Notes: generated by a model from the letters alone, not told the origin. DNA of 64,000 nt from Bacteroidota bacterium (GCA_018816945.1 JAHIVC010000052.1:1-64000), one strand, 5' to 3'. Numbered from the stretch's first letter, positions 17,919 to 27,328 are shown. Program-made: numbers and translations.

Positions 17919-19007
17919 ATGTTTATAGGAATATTGAAAGATACCATCATGATTACAGCTTTTGTGCTGGTTGTGATGTTGATTATCGAATATATAAATG
18001 TACGAACTCGAGGCAATTGGAGTAAACCGCTCCAACGCAGTGGATGGCTGCAAATATTAAGTGCTGCCTTTCTAGGAATAATACCCGGTTGTTTGGGTAC
18101 TTATACAGCAGTATCTCTTTATACACACAAAATATACGGGTTTGCCGCATTGGTTACGACCATGATTGCCACTTCAGGCGATGAAGCATTTCTAATGCTT
18201 GCAATTATGCCTGGATCTGCCTTGAAACTATTTGTAATCATTTTTGTGATCTCTGTTATCACAGGACTGATCATATTTCTCATTATGAAAAACAGGACCT
18301 TGATGCACATTCCTGAAAATCATCTAAAAATTCATTCTGAACAAGGTGATTGTATTTGCTTCGATCCCAAAATTATTGTTGATCAGATCAAAAACATCAG
18401 CTTTCAAAGGGCTATTATACTGGCTGGTCTATTGCTTTTTTTATTTGGGCTATTAATTGGGGTAATTGGCGAAGATCATCATTTCCTAATGCCAGGCAAT
18501 GGATCAGACCCACTTTTACCTGAAACAGAATCGCATGGCTTTGAGTGGAGCTGGGTAAGCGCAACATTTCTTTTCGTAACCATCATCGCTTTGTTTATCA
18601 TTTCTACGGTAAATGATCATTTTCTGAATGAGCATTTATGGGGCCACATTATTAAGAAGCATTTTTTAAAAATTTTCTTATGGACATTTGCAACATTGCT
18701 ATTAATACATTTTATAAACGATTTTATCGATGTGGAAAGTTGGATCAAAAATAATCTCTTCAGCATCCTAATCATCGCATTGCTTATCGGTATCATACCG
18801 CAATCTGGCCCACACATTGTATTTGTTTTGTTGTTCGTTGAAGGCACCATCCCATTTAGTATACTATTGGCTAATTCAATAGTCCAGGACGGGCATGGAG
18901 CAATCCCATTATTAGCCGAATCGAAAAAAAGTTTTATTGTTATGAAATTTGTGAATATCCTTGTAGGTCTATTGGTCGGGATTGCAGGTTTGACTTTTGG
19001 CTTTTAA
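17919..19007 (+). CDS. Predicted metal exporter, 10-TM ArsP_2/'putative manganese transporter' family
   Basis: 362 residues with about ten hydrophobic helices. The two halves share motifs: IIPGCLGTYTAVSL...SGDEAFLM in the first and IIPQSGPHIVFVL...DGHGAIPLL in the second, an internal duplication typical of this family. A His/Glu-rich loop (EDHHFLMPG to ESHGFEW, about 188-210) lies between them. Members are annotated as heavy-metal or manganese exporters without strong biochemical proof. It is divergent from the Rrf2 gene with a 124-bp shared promoter region, so it may belong to that regulon. Confidence 0.75.
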   Translation: MFIGILKDTIMITAFVLVVMLIIEYINVRTRGNWSKPLQRSGWLQILSAAFLGIIPGCLGTYTAVSLYTHKIYGFAALVTTMIATSGDEAFLMLAIMPGSALKLFVIIFVISVITGLIIFLIMKNRTLMHIPENHLKIHSEQGDCICFDPKIIVDQIKNISFQRAIILAGLLLFLFGLLIGVIGEDHHFLMPGNGSDPLLPETESHGFEWSWVSATFLFVTIIALFIISTVNDHFLNEHLWGHIIKKHFLKIFLWTFATLLLIHFINDFIDVESWIKNNLFSILIIALLIGIIPQSGPHIVFVLLFVEGTIPFSILLANSIVQDGHGAIPLLAESKKSFIVMKFVNILVGLLVGIAGLTFGF

Positions 19008-19039
19008 ACCTAAAACTTTTTTTTGAGAACTTTTCGGAC

Positions 19040-19047
19040 TATATTTG
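19040..19047 (+). promoter_or_regulatory. Candidate -7 element for the universal stress protein
   Basis: TATATTTG matches TAnnTTTG, 35 bp upstream of ATG 19083. The nearest upstream TTTG (19022-19025) is only 14 bp away, shorter than the usual 19-21, so the -33 element is uncertain. Confidence 0.4.
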
Positions 19048-19082
19048 CCTTATATAGATTGTCTTATTCAATATGACCTGTA

Positions 19083-19931
19083 ATGAAAATAATATTATTA
19101 GCAATTGATTTTTCAGAAGGGATTGAGAATTGTTGCAATTATGCCATTCGGGCAGCAGGAAGATTTGATGCCGAAATCATTCTATTTCACTCCTACTTTG
19201 ACAAATTCCTTGTTGCTGAAAGCAATTTTCCGACCGGAATTGAAACCGACACCCTTATTAATAGAAAAATCTTACAGGACATAAAAACGCAAGCAGAATC
19301 AGATTTAAAGAATATTGAAAATTGCATTGTTGAGGCCTATCCGAAAGCAAAAGTAAAGTCAGCCTTGAGTGGTGGCGATGCGGAGGATGAAATTATAAAG
19401 GCAGCGGAAGAATATAAGGCAGATTTAATCATGCTCGGATCAAGTGGCAAAGCGGCTAAGGGTATCTTTTCGGGCAGTATTTCAAGAAAAATAATTGAAA
19501 ACACACAGATTCCTGTCTTATCCATCCCTTTGAATTACACTTACAAACCAATAAACAATATCCTTTACCCTACCGAGTTTCTCCATGATGACACAAAAAT
19601 CATTAAGACTATTTTTGAACTTCTTTCCAATTTCGACATCAAAATGCATTGCATTCACCTGGTCCATCCGGAAAACTTCAAAGCTTCCGAATCAATAAAT
19701 TTACTTTGTGCGAATTTTAAAGCTGAAATTAAAAAAGAACTGATTTGCGTTGAAATGATTGCTTCATCCAATTTTCTTGAATCATTACAAAATTATGCTG
19801 AATTGCATCAAATTGATTTGATTGCTTTTGCAGCTCACAAAAGGGGTTTCTTAAAAGAATTGTTTACTCAAAAACTAACAAAAAGGGATTTATTCCAATT
19901 ACAGCTGCCCATGCTAACAATAAAGCAGTAG
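19083..19931 (+). CDS. Tandem universal stress protein
   Basis: 282 residues with two UspA folds (about 1-148 and 155-282). The first has the nucleotide-binding pattern G-x2-G-x9-G-S near GSSGKAAKGIFSGS (117-130). The second half lacks that glycine motif and is more diverged, ending PMLTIKQ. Tandem Usp proteins respond to growth arrest or metabolic stress in the cytoplasm. It stands alone, 75 bp after the metal-exporter gene. Confidence 0.88.
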   Translation: MKIILLAIDFSEGIENCCNYAIRAAGRFDAEIILFHSYFDKFLVAESNFPTGIETDTLINRKILQDIKTQAESDLKNIENCIVEAYPKAKVKSALSGGDAEDEIIKAAEEYKADLIMLGSSGKAAKGIFSGSISRKIIENTQIPVLSIPLNYTYKPINNILYPTEFLHDDTKIIKTIFELLSNFDIKMHCIHLVHPENFKASESINLLCANFKAEIKKELICVEMIASSNFLESLQNYAELHQIDLIAFAAHKRGFLKELFTQKLTKRDLFQLQLPMLTIKQ

Positions 19932-19959
19932 ACCATAAGTGTTAGTTTCGATATTTCAT

Positions 19960-19967
19960 TATCTTTG
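19960..19967 (+). promoter_or_regulatory. Candidate -7 element for the GT2 fusion gene
   Basis: TATCTTTG matches TAnnTTTG and lies 34 bp upstream of ATG 20002. No clear -33 TTTG at proper spacing. Confidence 0.38.
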
Positions 19968-20001
19968 ATCATCTGCAGTCAAACTCCAGAATCTAAAGTA
20001 C

Positions 20002-21960
20002 ATGAAACTTTCCATCGTTATTGTCAATTACAACGTCAAGCATTTTTTTAGGCAATGTCTAAATTCTGTAATATTGGCTGCTAAGACGCTTTCTTATGAA
20101 ATTATTTGTATTGATAATCATTCAGTAGATGGATCATCAGAAATGATTTCCAAGGATTTTCCGCAAATAAAATTAATTAAAAACGATATCAATCTTGGAT
20201 TTGGAAAAGCTTGCAATCAAGGAATTAAAATTGCTCAAGGTGAATACATTTTAATTTTAAATCCTGATACTGTATTGGAGAATGACAGCCTGACAAAACC
20301 AATCATATTTATGGATGCTCATCCTGAAGCCGGTAGTTTGGGAGTGAAAATGCTTGACGGGAATGGGAAATTTTTGCCTGAATCAAAAAGAGGTTTACCA
20401 ACCCCTGCGGCTGCATTTTATAAAATGTCGGGGTTATCTAAATTATTTTTTCCTTCCCGAATTTTTGGCAAATATTACCTCGACCAGCTCAATAAGGATG
20501 AGATTCAAAGTGTGCACGTTTTGACTGGTGCTTATATGTTAATTCGTAAATCCGTACTTGAAAAGACCGGATATTTTGATGAGCAATTTTTTATGTATGG
20601 AGAAGATGTTGATTTATCCCATCGGATTATTCAGGCAGGCTATAAAAATTATTATTTCCCTGAAACAAGAATTATTCATTATAAAGGAGAAAGCACAAAA
20701 AAAGAAAGCATCGAATATGTATATAGTTTTTACAGGGCCATGCTTATTTTTTCAAAAAAACATTTCTCAAAAAATAACACCAAAACTTTATCTATACTGA
20801 TCAGAATAGCTATAATTTCAAGCGCTGCATTCGCCTTAATAAAAAGAATGCTGAATGGATTCTTCCTGCCTATCCTCGATTTTATCATTTTTGGGTTGGG
20901 TATAATTTTCATAACAAAGATTTGGGAAACACTGATCATTTACCCCGAAGGTGGCTCCTACCCGTTTCTGTTCTACCAACTAATCATTCCAATTTACATT
21001 TTAATCTGGCTGGCAACCCTTTATTTTTCAGGCGGGTATGACAAACCATTTAAACCGAAGAAAATAGTTTGGGCAATCGTCATCGGAACCATTTTAATTT
21101 TACTGGGATATTCGTTACTCAATGAAACCTGGCGCTTTTCCAGATCAATCATTTTATTGGGAGCTTTATGGGGACTAACTTCGTTAACCAGCTTTCGCTT
21201 GATTTTAGGTCGATTGGGATTAATTCAATATGGACATGAACCGGCCAAAAGAATATTCATTATTGGAAAGATTGAGGAGGCCAATCGAATTACAAACATC
21301 CTTCTCCAAAGCGACATTAAACCTGAATTTCACGGATATGTTTCTCCTGATAACAAAACCATAAATGACAATAAATTTATTGGATCCATCACACAAATCG
21401 AAGATCTGGTTAAAGACTTCAATATTAATGAACTTATTTTTTGTTCAAAAGACATCAGCTATCAGCAAATCATTGATATCATAACAGCACTTCAATCCAA
21501 ACACCTTATTTGTAAAATTGCCCCCGAAAATAGTTTTTCAATCATTGGAAGCAAATCTATCTCAAGTACTGAAGATTTATATACCCAGAAAATCAATATT
21601 ATCAGCAATCCATCGAATATTCGGGCCAAAAGAAACTTCGATCTCATCGTTACATTTGTTTTGATTCTCTCAATTCCATACAGCCTTTTCATAATCCCGT
21701 CATTTTATGGTTTTATTAAAAATATTTTCAGGGTGTTGATCAATAAAATTTCTTGGGTAGGCTATCATCCTCAGGATAATTCCAGCCTAAAATTACCTGT
21801 CATAAAAAGGGGCGTTTTACACACAACGGATGGAATCAAAGAATTTATTGATAACCAAAAAGAGATCACGGCTTTAAACATTGATTACACACAAAATTAT
21901 CACTTTAAGAAGGATTTGCATATCGTCTATCAAGGATTTAAAAAGCTGGGAAGACAGTAA
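20002..21960 (+). CDS. GT2 glycosyltransferase fused to a degenerate polyprenyl-phosphate sugar-transferase module
   Basis: 652 residues in four parts. Residues 1-235 are a rhamnosyltransferase-like GT2 (VIVNYNV, IDNHSVDGS, LNPDT, FFMYGEDVDLSHR). About 260-400 hold four to five transmembrane helices. About 410-520 resemble the Rossmann-like domain between membrane and catalytic parts of WbaP/WcaJ enzymes (RIFIIGKIEEANRI). The end resembles a bacterial sugar transferase (AKRNFDLIV, SWVGYHP, DYTQNYHFKKDL) but the catalytic KFRSM-like segment is absent, so this part is probably not active. Surface glycan assembly is the likely pathway; the acceptor is unknown. Confidence 0.75.
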   Translation: MKLSIVIVNYNVKHFFRQCLNSVILAAKTLSYEIICIDNHSVDGSSEMISKDFPQIKLIKNDINLGFGKACNQGIKIAQGEYILILNPDTVLENDSLTKPIIFMDAHPEAGSLGVKMLDGNGKFLPESKRGLPTPAAAFYKMSGLSKLFFPSRIFGKYYLDQLNKDEIQSVHVLTGAYMLIRKSVLEKTGYFDEQFFMYGEDVDLSHRIIQAGYKNYYFPETRIIHYKGESTKKESIEYVYSFYRAMLIFSKKHFSKNNTKTLSILIRIAIISSAAFALIKRMLNGFFLPILDFIIFGLGIIFITKIWETLIIYPEGGSYPFLFYQLIIPIYILIWLATLYFSGGYDKPFKPKKIVWAIVIGTILILLGYSLLNETWRFSRSIILLGALWGLTSLTSFRLILGRLGLIQYGHEPAKRIFIIGKIEEANRITNILLQSDIKPEFHGYVSPDNKTINDNKFIGSITQIEDLVKDFNINELIFCSKDISYQQIIDIITALQSKHLICKIAPENSFSIIGSKSISSTEDLYTQKINIISNPSNIRAKRNFDLIVTFVLILSIPYSLFIIPSFYGFIKNIFRVLINKISWVGYHPQDNSSLKLPVIKRGVLHTTDGIKEFIDNQKEITALNIDYTQNYHFKKDLHIVYQGFKKLGRQ

Positions 21961-22002
21961 TTACAATTTTATTTAGAACTATTCCAGATTAAAAAAAATC
22001 AC

Positions 22003-22010
22003 TATCTTTG
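22003..22010 (+). promoter_or_regulatory. Candidate -7 element for the E2 gene
   Basis: TATCTTTG matches TAnnTTTG, 56 bp upstream of ATG 22067. The -33 box is not obvious. Confidence 0.4.
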
Positions 22011-22066
22011 CAAAAAGAAACAATGAATTAATACCTGATTAATTCTAATGAAATATATAATTAGCA

Positions 22067-23347
22067 ATGGCAAAATTTGATCTTATCATGCCCAAATTGG
22101 GTGAAAGTATTATAGAAGCGACCATTACCAAATGGTTAAAAGTTGAAGGTGATTTAGTAGAAGAAGATGACGCAATCCTTGAGATTGCAACCGATAAAGT
22201 TGACTCAGAAATACCCTCTCCTGTTGAAGGGAAAATTATCAAATTAATGTTTAAAGAAGGTGATATTGTTCCTGTTGGAGAAATTATTGCCCAAATTGAA
22301 ATGGACGGAGCGGCAAGTATTGATGCAGAAAAGAGTTCAGAACCAAAACCAAAAGATAAACTAATTGTTCCCCCTGTCAAAGTAGAATCAACAACCCCTG
22401 AAGTAGTTCAGGCAGAAACTCAATCAGAAAATGACTTTACAGCTTCCGACCGTTTTTATTCCCCGTTGGTCAAGAGTATTGCAAAAACCGAAGGAATTGG
22501 GATTCGTGAATTAAACACTATTCAAGGCAGCGGAAAAGATGGTCGTGTAACGAAAGAAGATATGCTCTCTTTCCTAAAAAACAGAAAAGCAAGTCCGGCA
22601 ACAAAAGTTGTTGAAGCACCTGCAGTTATAATGTCAGGAGGAGATCAGATTATTGAGATGGACCGCATGCGAAGATTAATTGCTGACCATATGGTGATGT
22701 CCAAACAGGTTTCACCGCACGTTACCTCTTTTATTGATGTTGATGTTACAACAATTGTTAATTGGAGAAATAAAGTAAAAGATATTTTACTGAAAAGAGA
22801 AGGTGAAAAAATTACATTTACCCCAATTTTTATTGATGCAGCAGCAAAAGCGATTAAAGATTATCCGGGTATCAATGCTTCTGTTGACGGTACAAAAATC
22901 ATCATCCGTAAAAATGTGAATATTGGCATGGCAGCGGCACTGCCAAATGGCAATCTGATTGTTCCCGTCATAAAACACGCAGATGAAAAGAATTTATTGG
23001 GGCTATCAAAAACCGTTAATGATTTAGCAAACCGTGCACGATCAAATAAGCTTTTACCTGATGAAATCCAAGGAGGTACATTTACAGTTACCAATTTCGG
23101 TAGTTTCGACAGTTTAACCGGAACCCCAATTATCAATCAGCCACAAGTGGCAATTCTAGGAATTGGTGCCATTCGCAAACAACCGGTTGTTATTGAATCA
23201 TCATTAGGTGACACCATCGGTATCAGGAGCATTATGATTTTCTCTCTGGCTTATGATCACAGAGTAGTGGATGGAGCTTTGGCAGGGATGTATTTAAAAA
23301 GGCTTAAAGAACTTTTGGAAAATTTTGATCCAAATTTGCCGATATAA
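22067..23347 (+). CDS. 2-oxo acid dehydrogenase E2 acyltransferase
   Basis: 426 residues. A lipoyl domain covers about 2-76 with the lipoylated Lys44 in ATDKVDSE. A peripheral-subunit-binding domain lies at about 128-165 (SPLVKSIAKTEGIG). The catalytic core follows, with His398 and Asp402 in DHRVVDG. It transfers an acyl group from lipoamide to CoA. No E1 or E3 gene is nearby. Whether it serves pyruvate, 2-oxoglutarate or branched-chain oxo acids cannot be decided from the sequence by eye. Confidence 0.93.
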   Translation: MAKFDLIMPKLGESIIEATITKWLKVEGDLVEEDDAILEIATDKVDSEIPSPVEGKIIKLMFKEGDIVPVGEIIAQIEMDGAASIDAEKSSEPKPKDKLIVPPVKVESTTPEVVQAETQSENDFTASDRFYSPLVKSIAKTEGIGIRELNTIQGSGKDGRVTKEDMLSFLKNRKASPATKVVEAPAVIMSGGDQIIEMDRMRRLIADHMVMSKQVSPHVTSFIDVDVTTIVNWRNKVKDILLKREGEKITFTPIFIDAAAKAIKDYPGINASVDGTKIIIRKNVNIGMAAALPNGNLIVPVIKHADEKNLLGLSKTVNDLANRARSNKLLPDEIQGGTFTVTNFGSFDSLTGTPIINQPQVAILGIGAIRKQPVVIESSLGDTIGIRSIMIFSLAYDHRVVDGALAGMYLKRLKELLENFDPNLPI

Positions 23348-23404
23348 GTCAGTTTATTCCCGGCGATTTTATTAAATTAGCCATTATTTAATAGCATTAA
23401 AATA

Positions 23405-24229
23405 ATGAAACTAAATCTTACGCGTCCTTTAGCCTTCTTTGACCTGGAGACCACCGGATTGAATATCACCAATGATCGAATTGTAGAAATCAGCATCCTG
23501 AAAGTAATGCCTGATGGAACTCAGAAAACCTTAACCAGATTGGTAAATCCAACCATCCCAATTCCTCAGGAGGTAACCGAAATACACGGGATTAAGGATG
23601 AAGATGTAAAAGATAAGCCCACATTCAAAGATATGGCAAATGAGCTGAATCAATTCTTGCACAATTGTGATTTGAGCGGGTATAATGCACTTAAATTTGA
23701 TATACCACTCTTGGTTGAAGAATTTTTCAGGGCCGAAGTAAATTTTGATCTAAAGCACCGCCGATTTATCGACGTACAGAATATTTTTCATAAAATGGAA
23801 CAACGCACGCTAAAAGCTGCCTATAAATTTTATTGCGGAAAAGATTTGATTGGTGCGCATGGTGCAGAAGCAGATACAAAAGCAACTTACGAAATTTTAG
23901 TAGCCCAACTAGAGAAATACCAAAATGCCGAATTCGAAGACAAGGATGGCAGCATTTCCGTTCCGGTTAAAAATGATATTCACACTTTGCATGAGTTTTC
24001 AAAACAAAAAAACAATGCCGATCTCGTAGGCCATTTGATATTTGATGAGCATAATATTGAGCTTTTTAATTTTGGCAAACATAAAGGCAAATCGGTTGAA
24101 GATATTTTTAAACAAGAACCGTCATATTACGATTGGATGATGAAGAGCGATTTTCCTTTATCAACAAAAAATGTCATAACGGCTATCAAACTCCGTGGGT
24201 TTAATCAAGGATCACTTAATTTTGGATAA
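23405..24229 (+). CDS. DEDDh 3'-5' exonuclease (PolC/DnaQ-like)
   Basis: 274 residues. The exonuclease domain (about 8-170) shows Asp13 and Glu15 in FDLETTGL, Asp99 in KFDIPLL, and His152/Asp157 in AHGAEADTKA. The C-terminus (about 225-270) has a FGKHKGKSVEDIF...YYDWMMKSDFP motif, as in the small DUF3820-like module attached to related nucleases. It should degrade single-stranded or mismatched 3' ends. It is probably a repair or accessory exonuclease rather than the replicative proofreader, because of its size and appended domain. Confidence 0.88.
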   Translation: MKLNLTRPLAFFDLETTGLNITNDRIVEISILKVMPDGTQKTLTRLVNPTIPIPQEVTEIHGIKDEDVKDKPTFKDMANELNQFLHNCDLSGYNALKFDIPLLVEEFFRAEVNFDLKHRRFIDVQNIFHKMEQRTLKAAYKFYCGKDLIGAHGAEADTKATYEILVAQLEKYQNAEFEDKDGSISVPVKNDIHTLHEFSKQKNNADLVGHLIFDEHNIELFNFGKHKGKSVEDIFKQEPSYYDWMMKSDFPLSTKNVITAIKLRGFNQGSLNFG

Positions 24230-24240
24230 ATTTTGTTCGG

Positions 24241-24852
24241 ATGAAAATTATATGCATTGGCAGAAACTATGTTGAGCATGCCAAAGAATTAAACAATCCT
24301 TTACCCACAAAACCCATCTTTTTTCTTAAACCAGAAAGCGCAATTATTTTGAAAAATCAGCCATTTTTTTATCCTGAGTTTTCAAAAGATATTCATTACG
24401 AAACTGAAATTGTTTTAAAAATTTGTAAAGTAGGGAAACACATCCTACCGGAATTTGCGCATACTTATTTTGATGAAATTGGAATTGGATTCGACCTTAC
24501 AGCCCGCGATCTTCAAAATGAATGCAAAGCGAAAGGAATTCCGTGGGAGATGGCAAAAGCATTCGATCAATCTGCACCACTTGGATTATTTAAACCTAAA
24601 TCAGTTTTTAAAAATATTAATGATATCGCTTTCTCCTTGAAGGTAAACAATGAAATCAGACAACAAGGAAACACAAAAGATTTGATTTTTTCATTTGATC
24701 ATTTAATTTCCTACGTCTCACAATTCATCACTTTAAAAATTGGGGATATGATTTTCACAGGTACCCCTGAAGGCGTTGGCCCTGTTCACATAGGCGATCA
24801 TTTAGAAGCATTTATTGAAGGTGAAAAATGTTTGGATCTGAAGGTAAAATAA
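24241..24852 (+). CDS. Fumarylacetoacetate hydrolase (FAH) family protein
   Basis: 203 residues, the short single-domain form. The opening KIICIGRNYVEHAKEL and the metal-binding HYETEIVL (Glu residues) fit the family, as does the closing FTGTPEGVGP. Members act as acylpyruvases, oxaloacetate decarboxylases or isomerases on 2-oxo acids with Mg2+. It follows the exonuclease gene by 11 bp, so they are probably co-transcribed. The substrate is not predictable. Confidence 0.9.
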   Translation: MKIICIGRNYVEHAKELNNPLPTKPIFFLKPESAIILKNQPFFYPEFSKDIHYETEIVLKICKVGKHILPEFAHTYFDEIGIGFDLTARDLQNECKAKGIPWEMAKAFDQSAPLGLFKPKSVFKNINDIAFSLKVNNEIRQQGNTKDLIFSFDHLISYVSQFITLKIGDMIFTGTPEGVGPVHIGDHLEAFIEGEKCLDLKVK

Positions 24853-24873
24853 TGCTGTTATGATCAAATGAAC

Positions 24874-24898
24874 TACCCCGCAGCAGAGCTGCGAGGTA
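24874..24898. repeat. Short hairpin repeat, copy 1
   Basis: Two 11-nt arms (24874-24884 and 24888-24898) pair with one mismatch around an AGA loop. The stem base CCCC/GAGG and the loop are shared with copy 2, but the inner stem is GCAGC/GCTGC here. Confidence 0.6.
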
Positions 24899-24978
24899 TC
24901 TGGAATATCGAATACAGTAGTCAGAAGTCAGAATTTTTTTTGAAGATATTTTAATCCCTCTTCTGAATTCTGGATTCT

Positions 24979-25003
24979 TACCCCAAAGCAGAGCTTTGAG
25001 GAA
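24979..25003. repeat. Short hairpin repeat, copy 2
   Basis: Arms 24979-24989 and 24993-25003 around an AGA loop. The inner stem is AAAGC/GCTTT, so both arms have changed together relative to copy 1. It lies 94 bp after copy 1 in the same 180-bp gap between convergent genes. Confidence 0.6.
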
Positions 25004-25032
25004 TTGTTTGATTAAATTTTTCGGAAATACCA

Positions 25033-25329
25033 TTAGTTAAATATAATCTCATCCAAAATATCAGCACCCGCCTCTTTATTTAATGCTTTTACCATCTTGG
25101 TTTTGGCATACGTCAGTTCATTTGTAATTGCAGCTGAATCCATCTTCACAAACAACTTTCTTTTTTTTAGCTTGATATCGACCGTATGATTGGCAATCAT
25201 TTTACCGACCACGCTTTCCCACGAATTAATCAACTTCACCTCGGTCATTTTATCTTCCAACTTGTAAGTTTTTAACAGCTCCTTGATGGCCTGGCCAATC
25301 GTCATTTCATTTGATCCCTTACTCATCAT
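25033..25329 (-). CDS. DUF721 (DciA-like) protein
   Basis: 98 residues. DUF721 proteins are small and related to DciA, the helicase loader of many bacteria lacking DnaC. The KH-like core is visible (INSWESVVGKMIANHT, LFVKMDSAAITNELTY). It overlaps the recF stop/start by one base, a common pairing in Bacteroidota. Several Met codons near the start (25329, 25326, 25305) leave the exact start open. Confidence 0.82.
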   Translation of the reverse strand: MMSKGSNEMTIGQAIKELLKTYKLEDKMTEVKLINSWESVVGKMIANHTVDIKLKKRKLFVKMDSAAITNELTYAKTKMVKALNKEAGADILDEIIFN

Positions 25330-26453
25330 TATTTTGAATTATTGTTCTCAATTTCTGAAATTACACCTGCTTTCACCAGAAATATTTTATGATCAATTTT
25401 ATTTTTCTGAAATAAACGTTCCACCCTAAATTGTTGGGTATCTGTTATGAAAACCTGCCCAAAATTATTTTTACTGACCAGATCAATCAATTGCTCAACC
25501 CTGTGTTCATCAAGCTTATCAAAAATATCGTCGAGCAAAAGTACCGGATTAAAACCTTTAATATTCTTGGTGTACTCAAACTGAGCAAGTTTAATGGCGA
25601 TTACAAAGGACTTTTGTTGCCCTTGCGATCCAAATTTTTTAATCGGATGATCTCCAATATTATACTGCAAATCATCTTTATGAACACCCTGTGTAGTAAA
25701 ACGCATCATACAATCTTTTTTAAACGAATCAATTAACAATTCGCCCAAATTATTTTCCGTTAATTGCGAATCATAAATGATGCTGACTTTTTCTCTCCCT
25801 TTCGTTATTACTTCAAAATACTTCTGGAAAATAGGGGAAAAATCATCCAGGAAATGCTTTCGTTTCTCATAGATCACCTCACCATGATTGATTAATTGAT
25901 TGTCCCAAATTTCAATCTGCGATCGATCAAACGATCTTAACTCACCCATTTTTTTTAGCAAAGCATTACGCTGTGCCAGTACTCTATTATAATTGAGTAA
26001 ATGATCTAAATAATTTCGGTCGAATTGCGAAATTACCCCATCAATATACTTCCGCCTGATTTCACTCCCATCATTGATTAAATCACGATCGTACGGAGAA
26101 ACCATTACGAGAGGATACATTCCAATATGGTCGGCAAGTCGCTCGTATTCTTTTTTGTTATGCTTAAATTGCTTTTTTGCACCACGTTTTTGAATGCAAC
26201 TTGTAACATCATCCTTGTTCCCATTTTTTGAGTAGTGGCCATGAATGGCAAAAAAAGGTGCTTCGTGCAAAATATTTTGCGTATCCATTGAATTAAAGTA
26301 ACTCTTGCAAAACGACAAATAATAAATTCCATCAAGCACATTTGTTTTTCCCGCTCCATTGTTCCCAACAAAGCAATTTATTTTTTCGGAAAAATTCAAT
26401 TCTGCCTGCTCGCAGTTTTTAAAATTTGTGAATATGAGTTTTTTCAGATACAT
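25329..26453 (-). CDS. recF: DNA replication and repair protein RecF
   Basis: 374 residues. An SMC-like ATPase with Walker A GNNGAGKT at 30-37, signature GSQGQQKS, and Walker B VLLLDDIFDKLD. RecF loads RecA at gaps with RecO and RecR. Length and motifs are normal for the family. It is 2 bp downstream of ispH and overlaps the DUF721 gene. Confidence 0.95.
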   Translation of the reverse strand: MYLKKLIFTNFKNCEQAELNFSEKINCFVGNNGAGKTNVLDGIYYLSFCKSYFNSMDTQNILHEAPFFAIHGHYSKNGNKDDVTSCIQKRGAKKQFKHNKKEYERLADHIGMYPLVMVSPYDRDLINDGSEIRRKYIDGVISQFDRNYLDHLLNYNRVLAQRNALLKKMGELRSFDRSQIEIWDNQLINHGEVIYEKRKHFLDDFSPIFQKYFEVITKGREKVSIIYDSQLTENNLGELLIDSFKKDCMMRFTTQGVHKDDLQYNIGDHPIKKFGSQGQQKSFVIAIKLAQFEYTKNIKGFNPVLLLDDIFDKLDEHRVEQLIDLVSKNNFGQVFITDTQQFRVERLFQKNKIDHKIFLVKAGVISEIENNNSK

Positions 26454-26455
26454 GT

Positions 26456-27328
26456 TTAAAACGTCTTAATTTTTTCAGCAACTTCATTCATCAACCATTG
26501 AGGTGTGGAAGTTGCCCCACTAACTCCTACCAAATCAACACCTTCAAACCACGCTTTTTGAATTTCAGTTTCATTTGCCACAAAATATGATCTGGTATTG
26601 TGTTCTTTGCAAATTCCAAATAAGAATTTAGCGTTCGAACTGTTTTGTCCTCCAACAAAGACAATTACATCATGATTCTTAGCAAAGAAAACTAATTTTT
26701 CTTCTCTTTTAGAAACCTGCTTACAAACTGAGTTCGTGGCCTCAAAAAAATACTTATCATTTCTTTGAGATTCATTTAATTTCGAATAAATTAAAAGTTT
26801 AATCTCCTCAAACTTACTCATGCTCATGGTAGTTTGCGAAAATAAACGGATGGGGCGCGTAAAATCGATTTTTCGAATATCTCCTTCATTTTCAAGGATA
26901 ATCACCTCTGCGCTTGACTGCCCCATTAAACCTAAAACTTCCGGATGCTTTGCTTTTCCAAAAATAACAATTTGTCCATTTTCCTTTTTGATTTCTTTGG
27001 CGGTCTTGCCCACTTTATTCTGCAAACGCTGAACAACTTTACAAGTAGCATCAATCAGTTCAATGTTTTTGTTTATTCCTAATTGATAAGTTTCGGGTGG
27101 TTCGCCATGAGCCCTGATCAATACTTTGACATTTCGAAGGCTTTTTAATTCATCATGACTAATAAATATAATCCCTTTCTCGGTCAACCTCGCAACTTCC
27201 TCCTGATTATGCACAATTTCGCCCAGACAGTACAATTGATCCTGACCTTTGATTTCCTTTTCCGCCATTTTAACGGCTTTTAACACACCTCCACAAAAGC
27301 CGGAATTAGGATCGACAAAAACCTGCAT
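26456..27328 (-). CDS. ispH: 4-hydroxy-3-methylbut-2-enyl diphosphate reductase
   Basis: 290 residues. It makes IPP and DMAPP in the last step of the MEP isoprenoid pathway. The Fe-S ligands Cys12, Cys96 and Cys202 are present, with His40, His74 and His128 placed as in IspH. Bacterial IspH is usually 300-320 residues, so this is slightly short but complete. Confidence 0.95.
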   Translation of the reverse strand: MQVFVDPNSGFCGGVLKAVKMAEKEIKGQDQLYCLGEIVHNQEEVARLTEKGIIFISHDELKSLRNVKVLIRAHGEPPETYQLGINKNIELIDATCKVVQRLQNKVGKTAKEIKKENGQIVIFGKAKHPEVLGLMGQSSAEVIILENEGDIRKIDFTRPIRLFSQTTMSMSKFEEIKLLIYSKLNESQRNDKYFFEATNSVCKQVSKREEKLVFFAKNHDVIVFVGGQNSSNAKFLFGICKEHNTRSYFVANETEIQKAWFEGVDLVGVSGATSTPQWLMNEVAEKIKTF

